Shown here piece by piece: positions 1 through 8,323 of a stretch of DNA of 64,000 nt; position 1 is the stretch's first letter, and every line of letters starts with the position of its first letter. Both the position numbers and the translations under genes were made by a program. This DNA comes from Variovorax beijingensis (lineage in GTDB: Bacteria > Pseudomonadota > Gammaproteobacteria > Burkholderiales > Burkholderiaceae_C). The notes beneath the pieces are model-generated. The model did not search any database. It was not told where the DNA came from and saw nothing but the letters and a program-made list of their open reading frames with translations. The DNA lies in contig NZ_VIVL01000001.1 of assembly GCF_007828835.1 (NCBI RefSeq), positions 186,001 through 250,000 on the forward strand, in the 5' to 3' direction.

Positions 1-1001
1 ATCACGACGCCGTCTTCGGTACCCTGCGTGTCGAGCACGCCGGTGAGCTCGTCGAGCGGCGTGGTGCCGCCGCGGCTGATGCCGGCGGTGGTCACGGCCT
101 TGGCCAGATCCAGCCGCGTGAGCGTGGCGGGCTGGACCGAGAAGGTGGTGCGGGTGCGCAGGCTGCGCAGCAGCGCGCCCACTTCGCCGGTCTCGGCCAC
201 CAGCGCGGACTGGCCCGAAACCTTGCCGGCGACGGCGCTGCGCCGGCCGAAGGCCTGCACCATGCCCTCGATGTCCACCTGCCGCGGCTCGAGCTCGGCT
301 GACACGCGCAGCAGGTCGCCGGGCAGGGTCTCGAACCAGGCCACGCCGTTCGCCGTGCCGCCGCCGATGTCGATGCGGGTGCGCCACCGGTCCTGTCCGG
401 CGGCGCGGTCCAGCCGCAGCCGGGCGGGCGGCGACACGCCGGCACGCTCGATTCGCGCCTGGCGCGGCCGCCAGCCGGCGTCGAAGCTGATTTCGCCGTC
501 GTAGGCCAGCGCAATGCCGCGCCGGTCGATCCAGCTCAGGTCGCGCCAGCGCAGCTTTTCGAGCGGAACGGGCGCCAGCGTCCAGGGCGCCGGCAGCGCG
601 ACGATGCGGGCGCCCTCCTTCGGCTTGGGGCCCTTGCCGCGGAACGCGCGCACCGACTCGCGCGGCAGCACCAGGCTTTCGATCTCGACCTCGTCGATCG
701 CGACGACCCGGCGCAGCAGCTCCCGCAGCTTGAGCTGCACCGTGATGCGGCGCAGCGTGACGGGGCGCGGCTGCTCGGTGGCCAAGTCGGACAGCACCAG
801 CACGGGGCTGGGCCACAGCGCCCAGTGCGCACCGCCGATCTTCAGGCCCACGCCGAAGCGCTTCTCGAAACCTTCGGCAATGCGCGCGGCCACCTCCTCG
901 TCGCTGGGCAGGCGGGTGCTCGCCACCCACACCAGCGCGCCGGCACCCAGCAGCAGGACCGCGGCAATGCCGATGAGCCAACGGCGGACAGGGCGTTTCA
1001 T
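1..1001 (-). CDS. AsmA-like membrane-anchored protein (3' end outside window)
   Basis: Reading leftward from an ATG at 1001, the frame stays open to the window edge (about 333 codons), so the C-terminus is missing. The N-terminus is basic and followed by one hydrophobic segment at about residues 8-27, as in AsmA/YhdP-type inner-membrane proteins whose bulk sits in the periplasm. The rest is beta-rich and repetitive in character, matching AsmA-like regions by eye. The family is linked to phospholipid traffic and outer-membrane homeostasis, but which member this is cannot be told from a fragment. It is divergent from the thioesterase gene, with 83 bp between them. Confidence 0.6.
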   Translation of the reverse strand, partial: MKRPVRRWLIGIAAVLLLGAGALVWVASTRLPSDEEVAARIAEGFEKRFGVGLKIGGAHWALWPSPVLVLSDLATEQPRPVTLRRITVQLKLRELLRRVVAIDEVEIESLVLPRESVRAFRGKGPKPKEGARIVALPAPWTLAPVPLEKLRWRDLSWIDRRGIALAYDGEISFDAGWRPRQARIERAGVSPPARLRLDRAAGQDRWRTRIDIGGGTANGVAWFETLPGDLLRVSAELEPRQVDIEGMVQAFGRRSAVAGKVSGQSALVAETGEVGALLRSLRTRTTFSVQPATLTRLDLAKAVTTAGISRGGTTPLDELTGVLDTQGTEDGVV

Positions 1002-1084
1002 CCGGCCAACTTAGCACGCAAAGGCGACTGCCGTTGTCAGCCCCCGTCGCTATAGTTTCCCAAACCCTGCACCGGAGAAACCGA

Positions 1085-1507
1085 ATGCGTATCTGGAAAA
1101 AAGACATCTCTGTCGAGGAACTGACCCGCAACCACATCGGCACCGCCGTGTCCACGCTGGGCATGGAATTCCTGGAGGTGGGCGACGACTTCATCCGCGC
1201 CCGCGTGCCGGTGGACGAGCGCACCCGCCAGCCCTACGGCATCCTGCACGGCGGCGTGTCGGTGGTGCTGGCCGAGACGCTGGGCTCCTGCGGCGCGCAC
1301 TACTCGGCCCCCGAGGGCGACCGGGCCGTGGGCCTGGACATCAACGCCAACCACATCCGCTCGGCCACGAGCGGCTGGGTCACGGGCACCGCGCGGCCGG
1401 TGCACCGCGGGCGCACCACCCAGGTGTGGCAGATCGACATGACCAACGACGCGGGCGAATTGACCTGCGTCTCGCGCATCACAATGGCGGTGCTGGCGCC
1501 GCGCTAG
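1085..1507 (+). CDS. hotdog-fold PaaI/YdiI-type thioesterase
   Basis: A 140-residue protein of the size of YdiI/PaaI hotdog thioesterases, which hydrolyse aromatic or hydroxybenzoyl-type acyl-CoA thioesters in the cytosol. The family signature LHGGVSVVLAET lies at about residues 54-65, with HGG at 55-57 and the likely catalytic Glu64. The start at 1085 is preferred over an upstream in-frame codon at 1034, because GGAGA lies a few bases before it and homologues begin close to this point. The nucleobase permease follows 87 bp downstream in the same direction. The substrate is not deducible. Confidence 0.8.
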   Translation: MRIWKKDISVEELTRNHIGTAVSTLGMEFLEVGDDFIRARVPVDERTRQPYGILHGGVSVVLAETLGSCGAHYSAPEGDRAVGLDINANHIRSATSGWVTGTARPVHRGRTTQVWQIDMTNDAGELTCVSRITMAVLAPR

Positions 1508-1594
1508 GGCAGGAAACCCGCCCGGCATGCGGGCGGCAGCGGGCCGAGAGAAGCCCCCCAGGAACATCAATAACTACCGAGGAGATCACCACTC

Positions 1595-2881
1595 ATGAAC
1601 AACCTGTTCAGCTGGCGCGAAGTCGCCGCCACCGAGGGCCGCGTGGTCGCGCCCGACGAACGCCTGCCCTGGCTGCAGACCGGCATGATGGGCGTGCAGC
1701 ACGTGATCGCGATGTTCGGCGCCACGGTGCTGGCGCCCATCCTGATGGGCTTCAATCCCAACATCGCGATCCTGATGAGCGGCATCGGCACGCTGATCTT
1801 CTTCCTGGTGACGGGCGGCAGGGTGCCCAGCTACCTGGGCTCGAGCTTCGCGTTCATCGGCGTGGTGATCGCGGCCAGCGGCTACGCGGGCAAGGGTCCC
1901 AACGCCAACATCGCGGTGGCGCTCGGCGGCATCGTGGCCTGCGGGGTGGTCTACATCCTGATCGGCGCCCTCGTGCAGGCGATCGGCACCGGCTGGATCG
2001 AGCGCTTCATGCCGCCGGTGGTCACGGGCGCCGTGGTGGCGGTGATCGGGCTCAACCTGGCGGGCGTGCCGATCAAGAACATGGCGGCCAGCAATTTCGA
2101 TTCGTGGATGCAGGCCGTCACCTTCCTCTGCGTGGGGCTGGTGGCGGTGTTCACACGCGGCATGCTGCAGCGGCTGCTGATCCTGGTCGGGCTGATCCTG
2201 GCCACGCTGGTCTATGCGGCGCTGACCAACGGCATGGGCCTGGGCAAGCCGGTGGACCTGGGCGGCATCGCCAACGCCGCCTGGTTCGGCATGCCGACCT
2301 TCACCGCCCCGGTGTTCACGGCCAACGCCATGCTGCTGATCGCGCCCGTGGCCATCATTCTGGTGGCCGAGAACCTCGGCCACCTGAAGGCGGTCACGGC
2401 CATGACCGGCCGCAACCTCGACCCCTACATCGGCCGCGCCTTCATCGGCGACGGCATCGCCACCGTGGTGAGCGGCGCCTCGGGCGGCACCGGCGTGACC
2501 ACCTATGCCGAGAACATCGGCGTGATGGCGGCCACGCGCATCTACTCGACGGCGGTGTTCGTGGTGGCCGCACTCATCGCGCTGGTGCTGGGCTTCAGCC
2601 CCAAATTCGGCGCGCTGATCCAGGCGATTCCGCTGCCGGTGATGGGCGGCGTGAGCATCGTGGTGTTCGGGCTCATCGCCATTGCGGGCGCCAAGATCTG
2701 GGTCGACAACAAGGTCGACTTCTCGCAGAACAAGAACCTGATCGTGGCCGCCATCACGCTGATCATCGGCACCGGCGACTTCACGCTGAAGTTCGGCGAC
2801 TTCGCATTGGGCGGCATCGGCACCGCGACTTTCGGCGCCATCATCCTCTACGCGCTTCTGGGCCGGACGCGCAACGCCTGA
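1595..2881 (+). CDS. NCS2 family uracil/xanthine-type permease
   Basis: A 428-residue, very hydrophobic protein with about 14 membrane segments, the size of UraA/RutG-type NCS2 nucleobase:proton symporters. It has the family's two acidic signatures: VAENLGHLKAV, with Glu259, and the TTYAENIGVM stretch, with Glu306. In UraA the equivalent residues bind uracil. An AGGAG site lies about 10 bases before the ATG. It resembles pyrimidine permeases (UraA/RutG) more than xanthine permeases, but specificity was not tested. No pyrimidine catabolic genes are adjacent. Confidence 0.85.
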   Translation: MNNLFSWREVAATEGRVVAPDERLPWLQTGMMGVQHVIAMFGATVLAPILMGFNPNIAILMSGIGTLIFFLVTGGRVPSYLGSSFAFIGVVIAASGYAGKGPNANIAVALGGIVACGVVYILIGALVQAIGTGWIERFMPPVVTGAVVAVIGLNLAGVPIKNMAASNFDSWMQAVTFLCVGLVAVFTRGMLQRLLILVGLILATLVYAALTNGMGLGKPVDLGGIANAAWFGMPTFTAPVFTANAMLLIAPVAIILVAENLGHLKAVTAMTGRNLDPYIGRAFIGDGIATVVSGASGGTGVTTYAENIGVMAATRIYSTAVFVVAALIALVLGFSPKFGALIQAIPLPVMGGVSIVVFGLIAIAGAKIWVDNKVDFSQNKNLIVAAITLIIGTGDFTLKFGDFALGGIGTATFGAIILYALLGRTRNA

Positions 2882-3002
2882 GGCCTTGCAAAGTGAAACC
2901 TCGTGCAAGAAATGTTGTCCGAGGTGCTTGAAGCGGGCCCCGGTCACTGGCCGGAAGCCCGCGCCCGTTAGACTTCAACGCTTTTCGCACCGACGTTTTC
3001 CA

Positions 3003-3779
3003 ATGGCCGATGTCTCCGCCGCGCGCACCAAGGCGGTTTTCGAATTCAAGAGCGCCACGCTGCCGCTGATCGCAGTGATCCTCAAGACGGCCGACCTGGC
3101 CGTGCTGGCCGAGGCCCTCGACGCGCAGCTGGCCGACTCGCCCGATTTCTTCGAGCAGGAGCCGGTGGTCATCGACCTCTCGCAGCTGCAGCCGGACGAG
3201 GAAAGCGGCGAGGAACCCCCGGCGCTCGACTTCGCGGCGCTGCGCGGCCTGCTGGCGCGCCACCAGACGCAGCCGATTGCGGTGCGCGGAGGCAACAACG
3301 CCCAGAATGCGGCGGCGCGCGCCGCCGGCCTGTCGCTCACGGCCATGCCGGTGGCACCCGCGCCGCGCTCCCCGGCACCGCCGGCCGCTTCGCCGGCGCC
3401 CGCCAGCGAAGCACCGCAGATCGTGCGCGAAGTGCCGGTGCCGGCCAACGGCACCCTGCTGATCGACAAGCCGCTGCGTTCGGGCCAGCAGGTCTACGCC
3501 CGCGGCGGCGACGTGGTGGTGACCGCGGTGGTGAGCTTCGGCGCCGAGGTCATTGCCGACGGCAACGTGCACGTCTACGCACCGCTGCGGGGCAAGGCCA
3601 TTGCCGGCGCGCGCGGCAATACCGAGGCGCGCATCTTCTCGACCTGCATGGAAGCGCAGCTCGTGGCCATCGCGGGCATCTATCGCACCAACGAAGTGCC
3701 GCTGCCCGACCCGGTGCTCGGCAAGCCGGCCCAGATACGCCTCGATGGCAAGAAGCTAATGATCGACGCGATTCCCTGA
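3003..3779 (+). CDS. minC: septum site-determining protein MinC
   Basis: First gene of minCDE. A 258-residue FtsZ assembly inhibitor that MinD recruits to the membrane so that division is blocked near the poles. The N-terminal FtsZ-inhibiting domain covers about residues 1-110, followed by a Pro/Ala-rich linker at about 118-140. The C-terminal beta-helix domain carries the MinD-contact motif RSGQQVYARG at about 159-168. The frame is open further upstream to 2886, but the ATG at 3003 gives a normal MinC N-terminus. The minD start lies 55 bp downstream. Confidence 0.95.
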   Translation: MADVSAARTKAVFEFKSATLPLIAVILKTADLAVLAEALDAQLADSPDFFEQEPVVIDLSQLQPDEESGEEPPALDFAALRGLLARHQTQPIAVRGGNNAQNAAARAAGLSLTAMPVAPAPRSPAPPAASPAPASEAPQIVREVPVPANGTLLIDKPLRSGQQVYARGGDVVVTAVVSFGAEVIADGNVHVYAPLRGKAIAGARGNTEARIFSTCMEAQLVAIAGIYRTNEVPLPDPVLGKPAQIRLDGKKLMIDAIP

Positions 3780-3834
3780 CGGGCCGCGCCGCATCCGACA
3801 ACCAACAACCGAATCGAAACAAGAAGGAATGGCC

Positions 3835-4650
3835 ATGGCCAAAATTGTGGTGGTGACCTCAGGCAAGGGCGGCGTCGGCAAGACCACGACGAGCGCCAGC
3901 TTCGCGTCGGGCCTCGCGCTCGCGGGCAAGAAGACGGCGGTGATCGACTTCGACGTGGGCCTGCGCAACCTCGACCTCATCATGGGCTGCGAACGCCGCG
4001 TGGTGTACGACCTGATCAACGTGATCCAGGGCGAGGCCAACCTGAGCCAGGCGCTCATCAAGGACAAGCAGTGCGACAACCTGTTCGTGCTCGCGGCCTC
4101 GCAGACGCGCGACAAGGAAGCGCTCACGCAGGAGGGCGTCGAAAAGGTGCTGACCGACCTGGCCGCGATGGACTTCGACTACATCGTCTGCGATTCGCCC
4201 GCCGGCATCGAGACCGGCGCGATGATGGCCATGCACTTTGCCGACGAGGCGCTCGTGGTGACCAACCCCGAGGTATCCTCGGTGCGCGACTCCGACCGCA
4301 TCCTGGGCATGCTCAGCAGCAAGACCAAGCGGGCGAAGGAAGGCGGCGACCCCATCAAGGAGCACCTGCTGATCACCCGCTACAACCCCAACCGCGTGGC
4401 CGGCGGCCAGATGCTCTCTCTGGAGGACATCCAGGACATCCTGCGCATCAAGCTGATCGGCGTCATTCCCGAGTCGGAGAGCGTGCTGCAGGCCTCCAAC
4501 CAGGGCGTGCCCGCCATCCACGACAAGGAAACCGACGTGGCCAAGGCCTACAGCGACGTGGTGGCGCGCTTCCTGGGCGAGGACCGCCCGATGCGCTTCG
4601 TCGACGCCGAAAAGCCGGGCTTCTTCAAGCGAATTTTCGGAGGCAAGTAG
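3835..4650 (+). CDS. minD: septum site-determining ATPase MinD
   Basis: A 271-residue deviant-Walker ParA-family ATPase that dimerises with ATP on the inner membrane, carries MinC and is cleared by MinE. The P-loop GKGGVGKTT is at about residues 10-18. The C-terminus ends in a basic amphipathic segment (PGFFKRIFGGK), the membrane-targeting helix. Two in-frame ATGs occur at 3829 and 3835. AAGGA at 3824-3828 touches the first but sits six bases before the second, so the second is chosen, which also gives the standard MAKIVVV start. minE begins three bases after the stop. Confidence 0.97.
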   Translation: MAKIVVVTSGKGGVGKTTTSASFASGLALAGKKTAVIDFDVGLRNLDLIMGCERRVVYDLINVIQGEANLSQALIKDKQCDNLFVLAASQTRDKEALTQEGVEKVLTDLAAMDFDYIVCDSPAGIETGAMMAMHFADEALVVTNPEVSSVRDSDRILGMLSSKTKRAKEGGDPIKEHLLITRYNPNRVAGGQMLSLEDIQDILRIKLIGVIPESESVLQASNQGVPAIHDKETDVAKAYSDVVARFLGEDRPMRFVDAEKPGFFKRIFGGK

Positions 4651-4653
4651 GCC

Positions 4654-4932
4654 ATGTCCTTTTTCTCGTTCCTGCTCGGCGAAAAGAAGAAGACGGCCAG
4701 CGTCGCCAAGGAGCGGCTGCAGATCATCCTCGCGCACGAGCGGTCCAGCCTCAGCGGCAAGAAGCGCCCCGACTACCTGCCCGACCTGCAGCGCGAGCTG
4801 ATGGCGGTGATCTCCAAGTACGTGAAGATCAATGCCGATGACATCAAGGTTCACCTGGAAAAACAGGACGACCTCGAAGTGCTCGACATCAAGATCGAGC
4901 TGCCCGACCCGGCACCCTCGCCGGCGCGCTGA
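4654..4932 (+). CDS. minE: cell division topological specificity factor MinE
   Basis: A 92-residue protein of normal MinE length, last gene of minCDE. The N-terminal MSFFSFLLG is the membrane-binding amphipathic helix. The following segment, with [16 protein letters not shown] at about residues 15-30, is the anti-MinCD/MinD-stimulating region. The remainder is the dimerising topological-specificity domain. The tail ends in a short Pro/Ala stretch. It stimulates MinD ATP hydrolysis to drive pole-to-pole oscillation. The reading frame is close-coupled to minD. Confidence 0.96.
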
Positions 4933-4983
4933 AAAAGAAAGAACGCGGCGCGGGCGGCATTGCCCCCCACGCCCGCCCACCGC

Positions 4984-5901
4984 TCAGGGCTGCGCCACGA
5001 AGCGCACCACCTGGTGGACCACGTCCTCCTCCTTGAGGATGCGGCGGTGCCCCAGTCCCTGCGTGGCCACCAGCCGCGCTCCGCTGATCGCGTCTCGATA
5101 GGCCTCGGCATCCGCAAAGCGGTTCACCCGGTCGTCGCGGTCATGCACGATCAGCGTCGGCTGCGCGATGCGCGGACCGACGGCCGCCGGCTCCAGTTGC
5201 GCCATCAGGATGCCTTCGCGCGCCTCGAACCGCCGCTGCATGGCCTGGCGCGTCGCCTCGCTGAGCCCGAAGGTGTGCGCGAAATAGCGCGTGTATTCGC
5301 GCGGCGACGCCGGCGGCGCGAGCAGCACCATCCGCTCGGCCTGCAGGCCCTGCGCGGCCGCCAGCGCCAGCGCGTTGGCTCCCAGCGAATGGGCAGCCAC
5401 CGCGCGCAGCGCATGGCCGTCGGCCGCGAGCCTAGCAACCACATACGCGATGGCGCGCGCGAACTGCGGCGAGTTGCTCGTCGTGCCCGCGCTGCGGCCA
5501 TGGGCCGGCAGTTCGAGCAGCACCGGCCGCAGGCCCGCATCGGCCAGCGCCTGCGCGAGCGCCAGCATCTGCCCCGCATGCCCGCCCCAGCCGTGCACCA
5601 GCAGCACGACGGGCGCCGATTCCGCACCTGAGTCCTGCGCGGCCAGGTGATAGAGGCCGATGCCGGCATTCTCGAAGGCCCAGCCTTCGCGCCGCCAGTC
5701 GGCCCCGGGCCCCTGGCCGCGGTAGAGCCACTTGGGCGGCAGCGGCGTGCCGAACACGCGGTAGGCCGCACGCACGCCCAGCGCGGGCCACAGGCGCTGC
5801 GAGGCGGTCAGGCCGAAGCGCAGTGCGCGCATCAGGCGGCCCGGGCGGTAGTAGTTGGACTGGGCGGCGTGCGTGGCCGCGGAGGTGGTGGTGCTCGTCA
5901 T
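4984..5901 (-). CDS. alpha/beta hydrolase (TetR-controlled)
   Basis: A 305-residue alpha/beta hydrolase. After a basic, partly hydrophobic N-terminus it shows LLVHGWGGHAGQ (oxyanion-hole HG at about 103-104), the nucleophile elbow AHSLG with Ser172, an acid within VHDRDDRVN and a C-terminal GLGH histidine. The ATG at 5901 has AGGAG just upstream. The frame extends to 6018, but that region overlaps the small gene 5927-6040. It lies downstream of the 37-residue ORF and the TetR gene, all leftward, with an operator-like palindrome at 6057. Substrate unknown; inducible esterase or detoxification is a guess. Confidence 0.8.
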   Translation of the reverse strand: MTSTTTSAATHAAQSNYYRPGRLMRALRFGLTASQRLWPALGVRAAYRVFGTPLPPKWLYRGQGPGADWRREGWAFENAGIGLYHLAAQDSGAESAPVVLLVHGWGGHAGQMLALAQALADAGLRPVLLELPAHGRSAGTTSNSPQFARAIAYVVARLAADGHALRAVAAHSLGANALALAAAQGLQAERMVLLAPPASPREYTRYFAHTFGLSEATRQAMQRRFEAREGILMAQLEPAAVGPRIAQPTLIVHDRDDRVNRFADAEAYRDAISGARLVATQGLGHRRILKEEDVVHQVVRFVAQP

Positions 5902-5926
5902 GCAATGGGCTCCTGCGTACGGTCGT

Positions 5927-6040
5927 TCAGTACCAGACCCAGTCCTCATTGCTGCGCGGCAGGCTGCGCAGCGCATCGCGGGTGGCGTCGGCGCCGATGG
6001 CGACCACATAGACGGCAAGACAGAGGGCGATGATCAGCAT
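5927..6040 (-). CDS. small membrane peptide, 37 residues, hypothetical
   Basis: An ATG at 6040 preceded by AAAGGAGAAACACC opens a 37-codon frame ending TGA at 5927-5929, 25 bases before the hydrolase start. The peptide begins with a hydrophobic run of about 17 residues (MLIIALCLAVYVVAIGA) followed by a polar tail, so a single-span or membrane-associated peptide is likely. The strong ribosome site and the operator palindrome 17 bases upstream argue that it is translated as the first gene of the hydrolase transcript. It matches no family I recognise. Confidence 0.6.
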   Translation of the reverse strand: MLIIALCLAVYVVAIGADATRDALRSLPRSNEDWVWY

Positions 6041-6056
6041 GGTGTTTCTCCTTTTA

Positions 6057-6072
6057 TCGCACGATCGTGCGA
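6057..6072. promoter_or_regulatory. predicted TetR operator 1 (perfect palindrome)
   Basis: TCGCACGATCGTGCGA is a perfect 16-bp palindrome, 17 bases upstream of the small ORF/hydrolase start and downstream of the tetR stop. The right half plus flank (TCGTGCGAAATT) recurs exactly in front of tetR at 6739-6750. TetR proteins bind such palindromes as dimers, so this is the likely repression site for the hydrolase unit. Confidence 0.7.
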
Positions 6073-6116
6073 AATTAAGACAAAGAAAGACGGAACGAAA
6101 TGGCCTGTGCCGTGGC

Positions 6117-6719
6117 TCAGGCGCGGTAGCTCGAAAGAAGCCGCTGCCAGGTCTGCGTGGCGCGATCGGCGGCTTGGGGGTCGCGCAGGAAGCGCGCGTC
6201 GTGCAGCAGGCCCATGATGAGGCCGTTCAGTTCGCTGACCAGCTGCGCCGGGTCGGTGTCGGGCCGCAGCTCGCCGGTTTCCACCGCCTGGAGCACCGTG
6301 CGGCGCAGCGCGGCGCGCCAGCGCGTGATCTCGCCGAACAGCAGGTCGCGCAGCTCGCCTTCGCGGTCGTCGTATTCGAAGGCGCCCGCCATGTAGATGC
6401 AGCCGGTTTCGGCCTCGATGTCGCGGGTGCGGGCAATCCAGCGCCCGACGATGTCGTTGAGGCGCGCCAGGCCCTTGGGCTTTTGCATGGCCGGCACGAA
6501 CACGTCGGCCAGGAAGCGGCGGCCGTATTCCTCGATCACCGCCTTCTGCAGCGCTTCGCGCGAGCCCACGCGCGAGAACACGCCGCTCTTGGAGAGCGCC
6601 AAGCGGCTGGCCACGGCCTGCAGCGTGATGGCCTCCAGGCCTTCGGCCAGCGCAAGGTCCATTGCCGCGCCGACGATGGCGGCGCGGGTGAGTTCGCTTT
6701 TCTGGGTCTTGGCGTCCAT
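6117..6719 (-). CDS. TetR/AcrR family transcriptional regulator
   Basis: A 200-residue one-domain-plus-ligand-domain regulator of normal TetR length. The helix-turn-helix covers about residues 28-50, including ITLQAVASRLALSKSGVFSR, preceded by the usual helix with LTRAAIVGAAMDLALAEG. The C-terminal half resembles the TetR_C YsiA/YcdC-like ligand domain. A near-palindrome lies 12 bases before the start and a perfect version lies before the downstream small ORF. Autoregulation plus control of the hydrolase unit is therefore the simplest reading. The inducer is unknown. Confidence 0.88.
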   Translation of the reverse strand: MDAKTQKSELTRAAIVGAAMDLALAEGLEAITLQAVASRLALSKSGVFSRVGSREALQKAVIEEYGRRFLADVFVPAMQKPKGLARLNDIVGRWIARTRDIEAETGCIYMAGAFEYDDREGELRDLLFGEITRWRAALRRTVLQAVETGELRPDTDPAQLVSELNGLIMGLLHDARFLRDPQAADRATQTWQRLLSSYRA

Positions 6720-6730
6720 GCCGGCAACTT

Positions 6731-6746
6731 TAGCACAGTCGTGCGA
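6731..6746. promoter_or_regulatory. predicted TetR operator 2 (tetR promoter)
   Basis: TAGCACAGTCGTGCGA matches operator 1 at 13 of 16 positions, and the shared TCGTGCGAAATT runs on to 6750. It lies 12-27 bases upstream of the tetR ATG, where a repressor would block its own transcription. It also lies in the gap before the divergent CysB-like gene, although that gene starts 165 bp away. Confidence 0.6.
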
Positions 6747-6910
6747 AATTGCAAACTCGCTGGCCGCGGCATCGGCAGCAGGCCGGCACAGATGTTTTGC
6801 TCATGTGAAACCAACAAACGCATCGTTCCCCGCATGAGCACTTGTGCCGAGAATCGCCGCTCGGCCCGCCGCGGGCCTGTGCCTTCTCCTCCCGATCTTC
6901 TCCGCGCCAG

Positions 6911-7855
6911 ATGAACTTCCAACAACTGCGCTCGGTACGCGAGGCCGTTCGTTGCGGCTTCAACCTGACCGAAGTCGCCCATACCCTCCACACCTCCCAG
7001 CCGGGCGTGAGCCGGCAGATCCGCGAGCTGGAGGAAGAGCTCGGCATCGAACTCTTCGTGCGCGCCGGCAAGCGGCTCACCGGGCTCACGGAGCCGGGCG
7101 GCCACGTGCTGCCGATCATCGAGCGCATGCTGATGGAGAGCAGCAACCTGCGCCATGCCGGGCAGGAGTTCGTGGCGCAGCAAAGCGGCCTGCTCTCGGT
7201 GGCGGCCACGCATTCGCAGGCGCGCTATGCGATGCCAGTGGCGGTGCAGGAATTCCGCGCGCAGTTTCCCAACGTGAAGCTGCACCTGCACCAGGGTTCG
7301 CCCAGGCAGATCGCGCAGATGCTGATCGACGGCGAGGCCGACGTGGGCATTGCAACGGAGGCGCTGGGCGACTATCCCCAGCTGGTGGCCCTGCCCTGCT
7401 ACCGCTGGACGCATTCGGTGATCGTGCCGCCGGGCCACGCGCTGCTCGATGCGCCGCTGACGCTCGAGGCGCTCACGCGCCATCCGCTGATCACCTACGA
7501 CACCGGCTTCACCGGCCGCTCGCGCATCGACGAGGCCTTTGCGCAGCACGGGCTCGAACCCAACATCGTGCTGGCCGCGATGGATGCCGACGTGATCAAG
7601 ACCTACGTTCAGCTGGGCATGGGCGTGGGCATCGTGGCCGGCGTGGCCTACGAGACGGAGCGCGACACGCAGCTGCGCGCGCTCGATGCGGGCCGGCTCT
7701 TCGGCATCAACATGACCAAGCTCGCGGTTCGCCGCGGCAACTACCTGCGCAAGTACGTCTACGCCTTCATCGAGTCGTTCGCACCCACGCTGACGCGCGC
7801 GGTCGTCGAAAAGGCTCTGGGCGATGAAGCGAAGGGATCGCACTACGAAATCTAG
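6911..7855 (+). CDS. LysR-type regulator, CysB/Cbl-like
   Basis: A 314-residue LysR-family activator. The winged HTH is at about residues 1-60 (MNFQQLRSVREAVR..., then LTEVAHTLHTSQPGVSRQIR at about 19-38) and the periplasmic-binding-like effector domain follows from about residue 90. The unusually conserved CysB-type opening, the TSQPGVSRQI recognition helix and the segment ending in YVYAFIESFAP are typical of CysB/Cbl. These regulate sulfate assimilation in response to O-acetylserine or adenylylsulfate. No cys genes are in the window, so the target is inferred. The start at 6911 matches homologues; upstream in-frame sequence to 6842 is not family-like. Confidence 0.82.
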   Translation: MNFQQLRSVREAVRCGFNLTEVAHTLHTSQPGVSRQIRELEEELGIELFVRAGKRLTGLTEPGGHVLPIIERMLMESSNLRHAGQEFVAQQSGLLSVAATHSQARYAMPVAVQEFRAQFPNVKLHLHQGSPRQIAQMLIDGEADVGIATEALGDYPQLVALPCYRWTHSVIVPPGHALLDAPLTLEALTRHPLITYDTGFTGRSRIDEAFAQHGLEPNIVLAAMDADVIKTYVQLGMGVGIVAGVAYETERDTQLRALDAGRLFGINMTKLAVRRGNYLRKYVYAFIESFAPTLTRAVVEKALGDEAKGSHYEI

Positions 7856-7969
7856 GGCCCGCGCAACGTCTTCGGCGCCTGCAGCAACAGGTTTTAAAAA
7901 GATGCGCGCCGCTTCACACAGGGGGCGTACATTCGGGTTAATTCCTTGGCTTCCCGGAACGGATCAGCA

Positions 7970-8230
7970 ATGGCATCGACCCCGCAGCAGCAACAGAAAA
8001 CAAGGGCCGCCCTGAAGGCCGCCGACGCCGCCGAACGGCGCGAGCGGCTGAGGCGGGCATTGCCCGCCACGGTGGAGCTGCTGCAGAGCCGCCAGGCGGA
8101 CCGCATCGACGACAGCGACATCGAGGCCTACGTGAGCCTGAACTGGCTCGAATGGCACGGCGGCGGCCTGCGGCTCACCATCACCGGGCGCAATGTCTGC
8201 GCCCAGTCGCTGCCCACGGTGGTGGCCTGA
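7970..8230 (+). CDS. conserved small hypothetical protein, 86 aa
   Basis: A short cytosolic protein without signal or membrane segment. The first 40 residues are a Gln/Ala/Arg/Glu-rich helix-forming stretch; the second half (DIEAYVSLNWLEWHGGGLRLTITGRNVC) looks like a small folded beta/alpha unit. The ATG at 7970 is preferred to a TTG at 7946. A bidirectional hairpin terminator follows 24 bases after the stop. No function can be assigned. Confidence 0.6.
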   Translation: MASTPQQQQKTRAALKAADAAERRERLRRALPATVELLQSRQADRIDDSDIEAYVSLNWLEWHGGGLRLTITGRNVCAQSLPTVVA

Positions 8231-8253
8231 GAGCCTCGCGCCCGCCAAAGCAA

Positions 8254-8285
8254 AAGACCGCCGCAGGAAGCCCCGCGGCGGTCTT
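8254..8285. terminator. bidirectional rho-independent terminator
   Basis: AAGACCGCCGC (8254-8264) pairs perfectly with GCGGCGGTCTT (8275-8285) around a 10-base loop. It sits between the converging genes 7970-8230 and 8324-8767, so it can serve both; the U-tract is short on each side. Confidence 0.7.
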
Positions 8286-8323
8286 GAAATGTCCGGTGCG
8301 CAGCAGCCTGCGCGCCCGGCTGG

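Noticed and set aside
1586..2947. A 453-codon leftward frame opposite the permease
   Set aside because: His/Gly/Asp-rich antisense shadow; the permease strand has the NCS2 signatures.
4950..4976. GCGGGCG/CGCCCGC hairpin after minE
   Set aside because: Seven-base stem without a T tract; in DNA of this GC content it is expected by chance.
7946..7969. Upstream TTG start for the 86-residue hypothetical gene
   Set aside because: TTG is rare and the ATG at 7970 gives a simpler start.
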